DNA of 64,000 nucleotides, taken from contig NZ_JPOJ01000001.1 of assembly GCF_000733855.1 (NCBI RefSeq), positions 1,798,001-1,862,000 on the forward strand, in the 5' to 3' direction. The stretch's first letter is position 1; each line of letters begins with the position of its first letter. Under the pieces are notes generated by a model that saw nothing but the letters and a program-made list of their open reading frames with translations, was not told the origin of the DNA and did no database searches. Made by a program: the position numbers and the translations under genes. This DNA comes from Methylomicrobium agile (lineage in GTDB: Bacteria; Pseudomonadota; Gammaproteobacteria; Methylococcales; Methylomonadaceae). Of this stretch, positions 34,976 through 43,614 are shown in pieces.

Positions 34976-35758
34976 ATGAATTCATTTTTCTCCCGGAAAA
35001 TTTTCCGCATCATCCTGATACTGCTGCTGGCACTGCCGCTAACCGGCTGTATTTACTGGTGGCGCGCCTATCAAACCTATTTGCAGATGAGTAAGTTCGA
35101 CCGCTACTTCAAGGTTGCGGTTGCCGACGATTTTACCCTGCAATTCAAGGAGCCGATTCTGTACAGCGATGACTTCGTTTCTCTCGCCAAACTGCACGCG
35201 AGCGAAGAAAAACCGACTGCTGACGGGAAACGCTGGCGCTACTGGTTCCGGAAAGTCGATCGACAAGGCAAAGTGGTCAAACCGAAAATCGAGTTCTATT
35301 CCGATCTGAACTTCAACAGGCAGGACCGGATTACGGCCTGGTCGTTCTCCTCGCTTTTTCTCGAAATCGCGCCGCCGAAGCTTCTCGAAGTCTCCTTGCG
35401 TTCGATAGGCGGTGCGGACATCAATAAAGAAAAAATGCAGTTGAAAGCCGATACGTCGCATCTCGGCAAAATCCATGTGGACCTGCCCCTGAAAAGCAAG
35501 GTCGTGGAGAAACTGGGCGAGCCGTTACGCATCAACGACGGCCCTGATCAGGAGATCTACGTGTACCATTTCAAGCTGATCACGCACGGGATCGAAAAAG
35601 GATACGAAGACCGGGAATTGACCACTCTCAACCTCAGCTTCGATAAAAAAACGCAGGAGCTGACCAAAATGTCGGGCCGGTTTGCGGGGCTCAAGATTTC
35701 GATCAACTATGGTAATCTGGTAGGGAAGGCGCCTTCCGGTAGCATAGCGTCGAATTAG
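34976..35758 (+). CDS. Predicted lipoprotein of unknown function
   Basis: A 260-aa protein. The N-terminus has a basic start, a hydrophobic helix (IILILLLALPLTGC) and a lipobox LTGC with Cys24, so it should be lipid-anchored. The mature part is mixed alpha/beta and charged, with VADDFTLQFKEPILYSDDF and GEPLRINDGPDQEIYVYHFKL; I do not recognise the family. Many prolyl and acidic residues and the absence of enzyme motifs fit a periplasmic or outer-membrane accessory protein. It appears to be a single-gene unit. Confidence 0.8.
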   Translation: MNSFFSRKIFRIILILLLALPLTGCIYWWRAYQTYLQMSKFDRYFKVAVADDFTLQFKEPILYSDDFVSLAKLHASEEKPTADGKRWRYWFRKVDRQGKVVKPKIEFYSDLNFNRQDRITAWSFSSLFLEIAPPKLLEVSLRSIGGADINKEKMQLKADTSHLGKIHVDLPLKSKVVEKLGEPLRINDGPDQEIYVYHFKLITHGIEKGYEDRELTTLNLSFDKKTQELTKMSGRFAGLKISINYGNLVGKAPSGSIASN

Positions 35759-35932
35759 CGGGCGGTTTTAGGTATTCGTACCGATTGTGCGGACAGTTCG
35801 CAATGTAAACAATGACAGTCGAAGTAGACTGAGATTTACAATCAAGCTTGGGCTGGAGTGCTGTTAAGCATGCCATTGACTTGCAAAAAAGCCTAAGCCG
35901 TATTTAGAAAACAACAGAAGAGGTAAATCATC

Positions 35933-36289
35933 ATGCAAATTCCGTTACAGATCATTTTCCGCGGCATTGAGCCCTCGGAGGCGGTTGAAGCAAGAATTCG
36001 GGAAAAAGTCGCCAAACTCGATCGGTTTCACTCGCACATCATGAGTTGCAGAGTGGCGGTGGAATCCGGTCATCACCATCATCACCAGGGCAATCTGTAC
36101 CATATTCGCATCGACATTACCACGCCGGGCAAGGAAATCGTCACCAGCCGCGAGCGCCATGAAAACCAGGCTCACGAAGACGTATATGTCGCGATCCGCG
36201 ACGCATTCAATGCCGCGACAAGGCAACTCGAAGATTACGTCCGGATGCAGCGCGGCGAAGTTAAAAACCATTCAGCGCAGGCAGGATAA
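35933..36289 (+). CDS. hpf: Ribosome hibernation promoting factor, HPF/RaiA family (short form)
   Basis: A 118-aa protein of the usual short-HPF length. The fold pattern is clear: QIIFRGIEPSEAVEARIREKVAKL (first strand and helix), VAVES, the second helix EDVYVAIRDAFNAATRQLEDYV. It binds the 30S subunit decoding region and promotes 100S dimers in slow growth. Residues 47-51 are a natural run of five histidines (SGHHHHHQGN). Hpf often follows rpoN, but here it stands alone next to a lipoprotein gene. Confidence 0.92.
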   Translation: MQIPLQIIFRGIEPSEAVEARIREKVAKLDRFHSHIMSCRVAVESGHHHHHQGNLYHIRIDITTPGKEIVTSRERHENQAHEDVYVAIRDAFNAATRQLEDYVRMQRGEVKNHSAQAG

Positions 36290-36732
36290 TCCGGATCCCA
36301 AAAAGGCGAAAGCGGAGTTTGTTCTTGCGTAAAAGCGGTTAGACGATCTCCGCAATATTCCAATGCTTCTCGCGCCGCGTTCAATGTGGCGCGGGAGCCT
36401 GCTTCAAACCCCTCGGTTACAATCTTGCAAGCTGCGTCCGGATTTTCATTCATTCCAGGCAAGGCGTTTGCAAGTCCTTAGCGTTCTCTGGTCATTTCGG
36501 TCAGGGGATTTGCCGGGACCCCCGGTCCGGATTGGCAAAAATCATGTATAGCGCGGCCTTCGTGTGTTCCGCCTTACCGTAAAGAAGGCGGCTTGAGCGC
36601 GCTCCCAACTCTTCACGAAAATAGGTTCTTACGGAAGCTAAGCGAAGCCGAAACCCATGGCACGGTCCTCATCGTTATACACAACTGAAGGCGTTCGGAG
36701 CCCTACTCATGCTTGACCGCAAACTCCGCGAA

Positions 36733-36761
36733 GTAGGTCGGGCACGCTTTTTGTGCCCGAC
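36733..36761 (+). repeat. REP singlet, GTAG-led palindrome (GTCGGGCAC family)
   Basis: GTAG is followed by GTCGGGCAC, a 7-base loop and GTGCCCGAC. The whole 29 bases occur identically, on the other strand, at 52063-52091. The GTAG tetranucleotide before an imperfect hairpin is the hallmark of REP elements mobilised by RAYT transposases. Confidence 0.85.
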
Positions 36762-36841
36762 AATGACCTGGCGTCAATCGCGAGACAATTTTGGATTAGC
36801 GCTCTCTTCGCGCAGGGTTTTCGCACCTCTGCCTCCTAAAT

Positions 36842-36907
36842 GGACCGGCAGAAGTCCAAAGCTCGCTTTGGATCACTCTTCTATCACGTTCAAAGCGAGC
36901 TTTGAAC
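36842..36907 (+). repeat. Intergenic repeat with two CAAAGC/GCTTTG palindromes
   Basis: GGACCGGCAGAAGTCCAAAG opens the element; the palindromes CCAAAGCTCGCTTTGG and TTCAAAGCGAGCTTTGAA follow about 18 bases apart. An inverted, diverged copy is at 52217-52283. It does not start with GTAG, so it is a separate repeat family. Confidence 0.75.
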
Positions 36908-37170
36908 GCCAACACTTGAGCTTTGCAGGACTTGTGTATCACGATGGGTGGCAGGGTCTGGGTTGAAGTGGCGATCTGGACCAGAAAGAATACTTGGATG
37001 CGTAGCGGGTGGTGGTTTTTGGGGGCGCGCCCGAGATAACAGGCATCTGTAGCCGACAGGCGCGCCGATCAATGAACTCAAACCGGCGGTGCGGGCCGTC
37101 GTAATGGGCTTGCCGATGTATAACCTCGGGATCCCATCCCGTGTCTGGATGCCCGGCTGCGTTAGGCAAT

Positions 37171-37205
37171 AAAAAACCCGCTAAGCCAAGGCTTAGCGGG
37201 TTTTT
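37171..37205 (-). terminator. Intrinsic terminator of tRNA-Leu
   Basis: A perfect 11-bp stem CCCGCTAAGCC/GGCTTAGCGGG (37177-37187 and 37190-37200) with A-run and T-run on its two sides, so it can act in both directions. It lies 33 bases downstream of the minus-strand tRNA. Confidence 0.9.
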
Positions 37206-37237
37206 GAATCTCTTTGCACGGCTCTGAACCATGAAAT

Positions 37238-37323
37238 GGTACCGAGGGTCGGAATCGAACCGACACGATGTCACCATCACCGGATTTTGAATCCGGCGCG
37301 TCTACCAGTTCCGCCACCCCGGC
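37238..37323 (-). tRNA. tRNA-Leu (anticodon CAA)
   Basis: The reverse complement folds as a class II tRNA: acceptor GCCGGGG with CCTCGGT (G-U at 1-72), D-arm with GGTAGACGC, anticodon stem CCGGA/TCCGG and loop TTCAAAA (anticodon CAA, reads UUG), a long variable arm, T-arm GTCGGTTCGATTCCGAC and an encoded CCA. The variable arm and the D-loop pattern match leucine tRNAs. The strong terminator follows. Confidence 0.95.
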
Positions 37324-37407
37324 AAAGAATCGACATTATAATGAAATAATTTTCATATTGGCAAGCATTTTTTTAAAATAGCAGGGAAAACCCTTAACAT
37401 TGCCATC

Positions 37408-38433
37408 ATGAAGAAAAGCGACTTTTTTTACCATCTGCCCGAAAATCTAATTGCCCAGCATCCGTTACCCGAGCGGCAGGCCAGCCGGCTGTTATGCATG
37501 CGGACTCCCGACTGGCGGATCGAGGACCGTAAGTTTACCGACTTTATCGATCTGGTCGACGTAAAGGACCTGCTGGTATTCAACGATACCCGGGTGATTC
37601 CTGCCCGGCTGTTCGGACGGAAAAGCACGGGCGGCCAGATCGAGATCCTGATCGAACGAATACGGGATGCGCATCGCGCCGTCGCGCATGTCCGGGCTAG
37701 CAAGGCGCCGAAGCCGGGTGCGGCAATCGTGCTGGATCGGGGGCATCAATGCAGGGTTGTCGGGCGGGCCGGTGATTTGTTCGAACTCGAATTCGATTCG
37801 GCGGCGCCGCTTCCGGAGATACTCGAACAGATCGGCCATGTGCCGCTGCCGCCTTATATCGACCGGGCCGACGAGCGGGAAGATCTGAGCCGGTACCAGA
37901 CCGTTTTCGCGAAGCGGCCGGGTGCGGTGGCGGCGCCGACCGCGGGGCTGCATTTCGATCGGGAAATGATGGAACGGATTGCCGCGAAAGGCGTCTCGAC
38001 CGCTTTCGTGACCCTGCATGTCGGGAGCGGCACGTTTCAGCCGGTGCGGGTCGAGAATCTGGCCGACCACGTGATGCACCAGGAATTTTTTTCGGTCCCT
38101 GCCGAAACGGTCGAAGCGGTTCGACAGGCGCGGGAGCGCGGCGGGCGTGTCGTCGCGATCGGCACGACTTCGGTTAGGGCACTTGAGTCGGCCAGCCGAA
38201 GCGGCCGGCTGGAAGCGGGCTGGGGCGATACTGATTTGTTCATTATGCCGGGATACCGTTTTCATGTGGTCGATGCACTGCTGACCAACTTTCATCTGCC
38301 CGAATCCACCCTTTTGATGCTGGTATCGGCTTTTGCCGGTTATGAAACGACCATGAAGGCGTATCGGCACGCGATCGACCACTCCTACCGTTTTTTCAGC
38401 TACGGCGATGCGATGTTTCTGGCAAGCGGTTAA
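37408..38433 (+). CDS. queA: S-adenosylmethionine:tRNA ribosyltransferase-isomerase
   Basis: A 341-aa cytoplasmic enzyme that transfers and rearranges the ribosyl part of SAM to preQ1-modified tRNA, giving epoxyqueuosine at position 34. Clear signatures: [23 protein letters not shown] at the start, [60 protein letters not shown] and the C-terminal [12 protein letters not shown]. Length is typical. Its 3' end overlaps the end of the convergent regulator gene by 38 bases. No tgt follows, so the usual queA-tgt operon is not seen here. Confidence 0.97.
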   Translation: MKKSDFFYHLPENLIAQHPLPERQASRLLCMRTPDWRIEDRKFTDFIDLVDVKDLLVFNDTRVIPARLFGRKSTGGQIEILIERIRDAHRAVAHVRASKAPKPGAAIVLDRGHQCRVVGRAGDLFELEFDSAAPLPEILEQIGHVPLPPYIDRADEREDLSRYQTVFAKRPGAVAAPTAGLHFDREMMERIAAKGVSTAFVTLHVGSGTFQPVRVENLADHVMHQEFFSVPAETVEAVRQARERGGRVVAIGTTSVRALESASRSGRLEAGWGDTDLFIMPGYRFHVVDALLTNFHLPESTLLMLVSAFAGYETTMKAYRHAIDHSYRFFSYGDAMFLASG

Positions 38434-39094
38434 GCGCTGAAGTGAAGGTTTCACGGATTCGGAGGGCGCTGGGTTGGGTCCTGAATTTACATACGCCTCC
38501 ACCTTTGGCCATGCATTCGAGATGCTCGATGTCCCGCTCCAGCAGCTTCGCGATCAGGGTGCGGTCAAACTCGCAAACTTCCTGAAACTTTTGTGCCAGA
38601 TCGTGATAGATGCAATTGACTGCCTCGATGGAGGCCGGCTCTTCGCCGGATGTGTTCAGCCTGGCCTTGAAGCCGAGTTCGTTCATGATTCTGATCAGCT
38701 CGGTAAGCCGCTCCGCGTCCTGTTTGCCGGCAAATTGCGGCAGCAAGCCTTGCGCCAAAGACTCCGCCAGATCATGTAGATAGCGTTTCAATTCCTCGGC
38801 TCCCATTTCCTGCCGTAATTTTGTCAGGAGCAGTTCGGAAAACCAGGCGTATTGTTTCTGAAAACTGTTGATGCCGGCTTCGGTCAGCACGAACACGCGC
38901 ACCGGACGTCCGGCGGTCTTGTTCAGCATGCCGGTCTTTACGTAGCCGTCCCGCTCCAGTTTGTCGATATGCTGTTGCACCGCATTCCGGGAAATCGACA
39001 ATTGAGCGGCAAGTTCATCGATGCTTAGGCCAACTTTGGTGTTGAGTAAAAGATCGAGAATTTGATGTTGCCTGGAACTTATGCTTTCAGCCAT
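38396..39094 (-). CDS. SufR-like HTH transcriptional regulator with probable Fe-S cluster
   Basis: A 232-aa protein. An N-terminal winged HTH (about 8-70, [30 protein letters not shown]) is followed by a helical domain with four cysteines: Cys161, Cys174, Cys194, Cys202. The CX12C spacing equals that of SufR, an Fe-S-binding repressor, so a cluster that senses NO, oxygen or iron state is probable. It is divergent from the truncated-haemoglobin gene across 208 bases with two palindromes, so it likely controls that operon and itself. Its last 38 bases overlap queA on the other strand. Confidence 0.8.
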   Translation of the reverse strand: MAESISSRQHQILDLLLNTKVGLSIDELAAQLSISRNAVQQHIDKLERDGYVKTGMLNKTAGRPVRVFVLTEAGINSFQKQYAWFSELLLTKLRQEMGAEELKRYLHDLAESLAQGLLPQFAGKQDAERLTELIRIMNELGFKARLNTSGEEPASIEAVNCIYHDLAQKFQEVCEFDRTLIAKLLERDIEHLECMAKGGGVCKFRTQPSALRIRETFTSALNRLPETSHRRS

Positions 39095-39147
39095 AAAAGC
39101 CTGTCTGTTTTTTAAGGTTTATCAGGATGCATCATAGCAAATACGCG

Positions 39148-39174
39148 TTTTTGCAGGAATGTTCCTCGCAAAAA
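39148..39174. promoter_or_regulatory. Candidate operator 1, regulator/globin intergenic region
   Basis: A near-perfect palindrome: TTTTTGCAGGAA, two bases, then TTCCTCGCAAAAA, with one extra base in the right arm. It sits 54 bases from the regulator start, well placed for repression of the regulator gene. Confidence 0.5.
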
Positions 39175-39220
39175 GTAGTGACGTGCCCGGTTCGGGATTG
39201 CGGATTATTTTATTCTATTT

Positions 39221-39238
39221 TGCAATAAAAGTATTGCA
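39221..39238. promoter_or_regulatory. Candidate operator 2, regulator/globin intergenic region
   Basis: TGCAAT, six bases, ATTGCA; 65 bases before the globin start and just upstream of a TAATAT that may be its -10 box. The position suits repression of the globin-reductase operon. Confidence 0.5.
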
Positions 39239-39302
39239 TAAGTGTAATATCGAGTTAGAATTATCGTCGCGGGTTTTTTTCGAGCTATCGGAAGGAGGCC
39301 GC

Positions 39303-39710
39303 ATGAAGAACTTAATGTCCAGAAATTATGAGAAAATTACAATGAGTGATTCACTTTATGAAAGAATTGGCGGCGAAGCAGCGGTCAACGCCGCCGTGGA
39401 GCTTTTCTATCGGAAAGTCTTGAACGATTATCGGATCAACCGTTTCTTCGACAAAACCGACATGGACAGCCAGCTTGCCAAGCAAAAGGCGTTTTTCACT
39501 TATGCGTTCGGCGGGCCGAACCATTACACCGGCAAAGACATGCGCAGCGCACATGCGCGTCTGGTCAAAATGGGTATGGACGGTTCGCATTTCGATGTGG
39601 TGATGGAGCATTTGGGGGCTACGCTGCACGAATTGAATGTGCCTGGAGAGTTGATCGCCGAAGCTGCCGGTATTGCTCTCGGCGCGCGTTCGGATGTCCT
39701 GGGCTTGTAA
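39303..39710 (+). CDS. Group 1 truncated haemoglobin
   Basis: Start at the ATG at 39303, after GGAAGGAGG, giving 135 aa; the open frame further up has no ribosome site. Family features: SLYERIGGEAAVNAAVELFYRKVLND (helices A-B, with Tyr B10 in FY), FFTYAFGGPNHYTGKDM, and the proximal histidine in MRSAHARLVKMGM. Truncated globins bind O2 and NO and often act as NO dioxygenases. The reductase gene 42 bases downstream would supply electrons, and the divergent SufR-like protein is the probable regulator. Confidence 0.92.
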   Translation: MKNLMSRNYEKITMSDSLYERIGGEAAVNAAVELFYRKVLNDYRINRFFDKTDMDSQLAKQKAFFTYAFGGPNHYTGKDMRSAHARLVKMGMDGSHFDVVMEHLGATLHELNVPGELIAEAAGIALGARSDVLGL

Positions 39711-39752
39711 TCGAGCGATTGCAAACCGCGGCTTGATTGTCGAGATGGCATT

Positions 39753-40733
39753 ATGTTCGACTTACTGATTAAAAACAACCGTTTTACCTGTCGGCCGGGC
39801 GAAACCGTGCTCGATGCGCTGCTGCGCGAGAATGTCAATATTCCTTACGGCTGTCGGGCAGGCATTTGCCAGAGCTGTGTCGTGCAAAGCCTCGACGTCA
39901 CCCCGCCGGCCGAGGCGCAGGGAAACCTGAAAGACACGCTCAAAAGCAGCGGGCATTTTTTGGCCTGCCAATGCGTTCCCGAGCAAGCGATGAGGCTGAA
40001 GCTGCCCGCTCAGGAAGCCGGCTATACGGATTGTGCCGTCATTGGCAGTGAGCTGATGAACCGGAATACCCGCCTGTTGATCATCCGGGTCAATGACGCG
40101 CACAGGTACAAGGCCGGCCAGTTCGTCAATCTGCAGCGTAGCGACGGCCTGACGCGCAGCTATTCGATCGCGAACATTCCGCAATCGTCGGGGGCTCTCG
40201 AATTCCATATTCGCTGCCTGCCTGGCGGACGGTTCAGTGCCTGGGTACATGATGAGCTGAAGGTCGGCGACTCGCTTCGAGTTTCGGAGCCGCAAGGCCA
40301 TTGTTTTTACCTGCCCGACCGCAAGGAGCAGGGACTCCTGCTGATCGGGACCGGCACCGGGCTGGCGCCCCTTGCGGGTATTCTGGCCGATGCGCTGGCC
40401 CACGGCCATTCGGGGCCGATCCGTCTTTTCCACGGCAGCCGCGAGAAGGAAGACCTGTATTGGACCGAGGAAATGCGCGAACTTGCCAAGCGCTACCCGA
40501 ATCTTTCCTATACGCCGTGCGTTTCGAGCGGGGATGCACCGGAAGGCTTCGCTCCGGGACGTGCGAATGAGGTGGCCTTGGCTGCGCATCCCGACTTGTC
40601 CCGTTGGCGGGTATTTCTTTGCGGCCACCCGGATATGGTCAAAAACACCCAAAAGCAGGCTTATCTGAAAGGCGCCAGGCTGGCCGATATCTACTGCGAC
40701 GCCTTTGTCGTCTCGACCGAGGCCGCAGACTGA
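39753..40733 (+). CDS. 2Fe-2S ferredoxin/FAD/NAD(P) oxidoreductase
   Basis: A 326-aa three-domain reductase. An N-terminal plant-type ferredoxin has Cys34, Cys39, Cys42 and Cys72 (GCRAGICQSC, then LACQC). FAD-binding follows with RSYSIAN, then the NAD(P) domain with LLIGTGTGLAPLAGILA and VFLCGHPDMVKNTQ. The layout is that of MmoC/BenC-type oxygenase reductases, but no oxygenase is near. The closest partner is the truncated haemoglobin, so a role as globin reductase in NO detoxification is inferred. Confidence 0.9.
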   Translation: MFDLLIKNNRFTCRPGETVLDALLRENVNIPYGCRAGICQSCVVQSLDVTPPAEAQGNLKDTLKSSGHFLACQCVPEQAMRLKLPAQEAGYTDCAVIGSELMNRNTRLLIIRVNDAHRYKAGQFVNLQRSDGLTRSYSIANIPQSSGALEFHIRCLPGGRFSAWVHDELKVGDSLRVSEPQGHCFYLPDRKEQGLLLIGTGTGLAPLAGILADALAHGHSGPIRLFHGSREKEDLYWTEEMRELAKRYPNLSYTPCVSSGDAPEGFAPGRANEVALAAHPDLSRWRVFLCGHPDMVKNTQKQAYLKGARLADIYCDAFVVSTEAAD

Positions 40734-40950
40734 ATTGTCTTTCCAATTCTCCATGTTTCGCGCCGGACCGTAAAGGGACGGCGCTCTTTTCCTTCAAATA
40801 TTCGATAAGCGGCAATGGCGGAATTTCATCAATACCGCGGGCCGGCGCGTCTCTGAGATAATAATATTTATTAATCAATAATTTGATTGTTGATGGGCAT
40901 GCTGTGCATGCATTCATTCGGCAAACGATCCGCCAATTCTTGCATTAATT

Positions 40951-40969
40951 AATGATAATGATTATCATT
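40951..40969. promoter_or_regulatory. Fur box
   Basis: A perfect 9-1-9 palindrome, AATGATAATGATTATCATT, closely matching the Fur consensus. It is 110 bases before the small gene at 41079, which leads the hemP-tonB-exbB-exbD run, so it predicts iron repression of that operon. Confidence 0.9.
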
Positions 40970-41078
40970 TATCCGAGGGCCATAACATTGACCTCTCGTC
41001 GCTCTTGTTCGGCGCATCTGCAACCCTCTCTGCGGATGCGTCGAACATTTTTTCGTATTACTCGAAGCGAGGACTCTT

Positions 41079-41351
41079 ATGCTCGAATCACAATCTGTTG
41101 ATAAGGGGGAATTGGCGCGTCTGCATACGGCAACCTGCCTGTCGATGACGCGGTTCATCAATGGACACCAATGTCCCAAGCTGGCGCACATGATCGTTCA
41201 CCAATTAAACCAACTGCTGGCCCATCCGGAATTGGAACCCGTTTCGAGCGCGCGCGACATGTACCTGCAAATGCTCGAACACTGGCAAAAGATCGCCGCG
41301 CAGCTTCTGGAACAACAACACCACGCCCGTAGAATCGCGGTTTACCATTGA
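41079..41351 (+). CDS. Small conserved-looking protein at the head of the Fur-controlled operon
   Basis: A 90-aa mostly helical, soluble protein with several His, Gln and Leu (HQLNQLLAHPELEP, QLLEQQHHARRIAVYH) and two Cys. I do not recognise it. It is the first gene after the Fur box and is followed within 10 bases by the hemP remnant, so its expression should rise in iron starvation. Its role may lie in heme or iron uptake. No signal peptide or membrane segment is present. Confidence 0.65.
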   Translation: MLESQSVDKGELARLHTATCLSMTRFINGHQCPKLAHMIVHQLNQLLAHPELEPVSSARDMYLQMLEHWQKIAAQLLEQQHHARRIAVYH

Positions 41352-41359
41352 GCGGGTCG

Positions 41360-41541
41360 ATGAAAAGCGGAAAGCTCTCCGTAGCGGCGGGTGCGATGCC
41401 GCCAATGGATTCGCTCGGCGAGAAGCGCAGGATCAGCAGCAACGTTTCGTTCGGAACCCGGAACGAAAGCGTGATTCTTCCAATGAAGAAGCATGCCGCC
41501 TGCGCATCACCCGCAACGGCAAGCCGATGCTGACCAAATAG
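41360..41541 (+). pseudogene. hemP: hemP (hemin uptake protein) with frameshift
   Basis: The upstream frame encodes RRISSNVSFGTRNESVILPMKKHA, the N-half of HemP; the downstream half, CRLRITRNGKPMLTK followed by TAG (41539-41541), is in a different frame. Joining them at 41492-41494 restores a full HemP of normal length, so one base is missing there (or two added). As written the first frame ends early at a TGA (41531-41533). HemP is a tiny protein often found before tonB/exb or heme receptor genes. The break could be a true mutation, an assembly error or, less likely, a programmed frameshift. Confidence 0.82.
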
Positions 41542-41618
41542 TGTTCTTGCCAACCCATAGCCAGCTATCCCGTACCGGGTAGGCGGCCACTCTGAATTCC
41601 GATACAGGAGGTACGGCC

Positions 41619-42491
41619 ATGCCCACTATTATTCATAAAGTCGATTTTTCTGCGCCTGCGAACCGCCCGGACGGTTCGAGCCAATCGAGCCTTATCGGCC
41701 GGAAGGTGATTCCTTTCGCGCCGGAGTCCGAACATCTTGCGATGTATCGCCCTTTAGAGGCGTATCCTTGCTGTCGACGCCATGAGGGCGTCTTTGCCTT
41801 GCTGTTGGTGGTGGGTCTGCATTTTGCCGGGTTTGCCTGGCTGTCTGCGGCGGAGCATGAAGAGCCGCTGACTGCGCCGGCCCCGATCCAGGTTACCTGG
41901 ATTGCTGCGCCCCAACCGAAGACAGAAAAACCGCCGGTCGCACCGGTCGCGCCGCCCTCGCCACCGAAACAGCAGACGGTAAACAAGCCCAAACCGAAGC
42001 CGAAGGCCGTTAAGCCGAAAAAAAGCCGTCCCAAAGCCGTGCTTTCTACCCATGCTCCGGCGCAGGTAACGGCTCCGGCACTGGCAGAAAACACGGAGAG
42101 AACCGCACCGCCCATGACAAAGCCTCATGAAGCGCCGGTCGCCAAACCGGCGTCCACTGCCGTTCGGCCGGCTCCCGCGGCGCCCTCGGCCGACAGCAGT
42201 CTGCCGCTGACTCTGCCGAATCTGAATGCCAATTATCTGGATAACCCGGCGCCTCATTATCCCGAGGGCGCGCGTGAACGCGGCGAACAGGGCAAGGTTC
42301 TGGTACGGGCGCTGATCAATGCCGACGGCACCGTCGCCGAGCTTGCGATGAAGCGAAGCAGCGGTTTTCCCGACCTCGACCGGTCCGCGCTGGAAACGGT
42401 CAAAAAATGGCGGTTCGTGCCGGCGCGGCGCGGCGCGGCGGCCGTTTCGGCCTGGGTCGTGGTGCCGATCTCTTTTTCTTTGGAAGGATAA
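41619..42491 (+). CDS. tonB: TonB energy-transducing protein
   Basis: A 290-aa protein with RBS AGGAGG. A long cytoplasmic N-terminus of about 55 residues comes before the membrane helix (about 57-77, GVFALLLVVGLHFAGFAWL). A Pro/Lys-rich periplasmic spacer follows (KPPVAPVAPPSPPKQQ, KPKPKPKAVKPKKSRP), then the TonB C-terminal domain from about residue 205 (YPEGARERGEQGKVLVRALI, SGFPDLDRSALETVKKWRF). It carries proton-motive energy to outer-membrane receptors for heme and siderophores. The extended N-terminus is longer than in E. coli TonB. It is followed two bases later by exbB. Confidence 0.95.
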   Translation: MPTIIHKVDFSAPANRPDGSSQSSLIGRKVIPFAPESEHLAMYRPLEAYPCCRRHEGVFALLLVVGLHFAGFAWLSAAEHEEPLTAPAPIQVTWIAAPQPKTEKPPVAPVAPPSPPKQQTVNKPKPKPKAVKPKKSRPKAVLSTHAPAQVTAPALAENTERTAPPMTKPHEAPVAKPASTAVRPAPAAPSADSSLPLTLPNLNANYLDNPAPHYPEGARERGEQGKVLVRALINADGTVAELAMKRSSGFPDLDRSALETVKKWRFVPARRGAAAVSAWVVVPISFSLEG

Positions 42492-42493
42492 CA

Positions 42494-43192
42494 ATGAATA
42501 CGACAACCTCCCTGCAACATTTTCTTGCTCAAAGTGACGGCGTCGGCCGGACGCTGTTCTTTATTCTGGCGGCCATGTCGGTCGCCAGTTGGTACTTCAT
42601 TCTGATCAAGGCTTGGCAGGGTATCCGCGCACGCCGCCGCTCCGCACAGTTTCTGCAAGCGTTCTGGAGTGCCGCATCTCTGGAACAGATTGCCGAACGA
42701 TTGGAAGAGAAAACGCCGGAAGAGTCGTTTTCGCTGTTGACGCTGCATGCGATAAACGCCCGGCGCCATCATGCCCGGCACGGTGGAGAGCGGCTTCAGG
42801 AAGCGGGTTCCGCATCCGAATTTCTGACCCGCGCGATGCGTCGTATCATCGATGAAGAAACGGCGCGTCTGGAATGGGGGTTGACGGCGTTGGCTTCGAT
42901 TGCAAGTACGGCGCCGTTCGTCGGCCTGTTCGGCACCGTTTGGGGGGTTTTTCACGCTTTGACCAACATAGGCCAGGGCGGGGCGGCCACTTTGGAACAA
43001 ATCGCGGGTCCCGTCGGAGAGGCGCTGATCATGACCGGCCTGGGGCTGGCGGTGGCGATTCCGGCCGTGCTTGCCTACAACGCCTGCGCGCGCTCGAACC
43101 GGCTGGTGCTGGCGAAACTCGACGCCTTCGCGCATGACCTGTTCGCGCTGTTGACCACAGGCGCTTTGCCTGTCGTGCAGGGAGAACGCTGA
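42494..43192 (+). CDS. exbB: ExbB, TonB-system proton channel subunit
   Basis: The ATG at 42494 follows GGAAGGA and gives 232 aa. Three membrane segments are visible: near 18-40 (RTLFFILAAMSVASWYFILI), near 130-155 (LTALASIASTAPFVGLFGTVWG) and near 175-200 (GPVGEALIMTGLGLAVAIPAVLAYN). This is the MotA/TolQ/ExbB topology, with the conserved TAPFVGLFGTV motif. With ExbD it uses proton flow to energise TonB. The open frame upstream overlaps tonB and is not used. Confidence 0.95.
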   Translation: MNTTTSLQHFLAQSDGVGRTLFFILAAMSVASWYFILIKAWQGIRARRRSAQFLQAFWSAASLEQIAERLEEKTPEESFSLLTLHAINARRHHARHGGERLQEAGSASEFLTRAMRRIIDEETARLEWGLTALASIASTAPFVGLFGTVWGVFHALTNIGQGGAATLEQIAGPVGEALIMTGLGLAVAIPAVLAYNACARSNRLVLAKLDAFAHDLFALLTTGALPVVQGER

Positions 43193-43614
43193 TGGCATTC
43201 GGAGGCTTCAATCAAAACAGTAATGCGCACCCGGTGGTCGAGATCAACATGGTGCCGCTGATCGACGTGATGCTGGTGCTGTTGATCATTTTCATGATTA
43301 CGGCGCCCTTGATGACGCATGCGGTCAAGATCGATCTGCCGAAAGCCGACAGCATCGCCCAGACGCAGGAAACCCCGCACATCGATCTGGCGATCGATGC
43401 GGAGGGCCAGATCTTTTGGGATGCGGCCGCTGTCAGCCGCGATCAGCTCCGGGAGAACCTGCAGCGAATCGCAGCCGAGACGCCGCAGCCGGAACTGCAC
43501 GTCCGCGCCGACCAGAACGTGCCGTACCGCAAAGTCGCGGAGGCGCTCGCCGATGCGGCCACGGCCGGAGTCAGCCGGATCGGTTTTATTTCCGAGCCGG
43601 AAGTCTCTCGCTAG
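43192..43614 (+). CDS. exbD: ExbD, TonB-system subunit
   Basis: A 140-aa protein whose ATG overlaps the exbB stop by one base (TGATG), showing tight coupling. One membrane helix near residues 18-40 (VEINMVPLIDVMLVLLIIFMI) contains the proton-carrying Asp in LIDVMLVL. The periplasmic domain follows (IDLAIDAEGQIFWDA, YRKVAEALADAATAGVSRIGF). It completes a full TonB-ExbB-ExbD set, so the system remains functional although neighbouring receptor genes have decayed. Confidence 0.95.
   Translation: MAFGGFNQNSNAHPVVEINMVPLIDVMLVLLIIFMITAPLMTHAVKIDLPKADSIAQTQETPHIDLAIDAEGQIFWDAAAVSRDQLRENLQRIAAETPQPELHVRADQNVPYRKVAEALADAATAGVSRIGFISEPEVSR

Larger units (their letters stand above)
36290..37170. other. 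Gene-free interval with palindromic repeats
   Basis: About 880 bases between hpf and the tRNA terminator. No protein-coding feature is convincing in any frame. It contains a REP singlet and a paired CAAAGC/GCTTTG repeat, both with inverted copies near 52.1-52.3 kb, annotated separately. The rest looks like degenerate repeat or spacer DNA. Confidence 0.6.

Noticed and set aside
34566-34979. 137-codon plus-strand ORF before the lipoprotein gene
   Set aside because: It crosses the likely promoter, lacks protein-like patterns and overlaps the true start in another frame.
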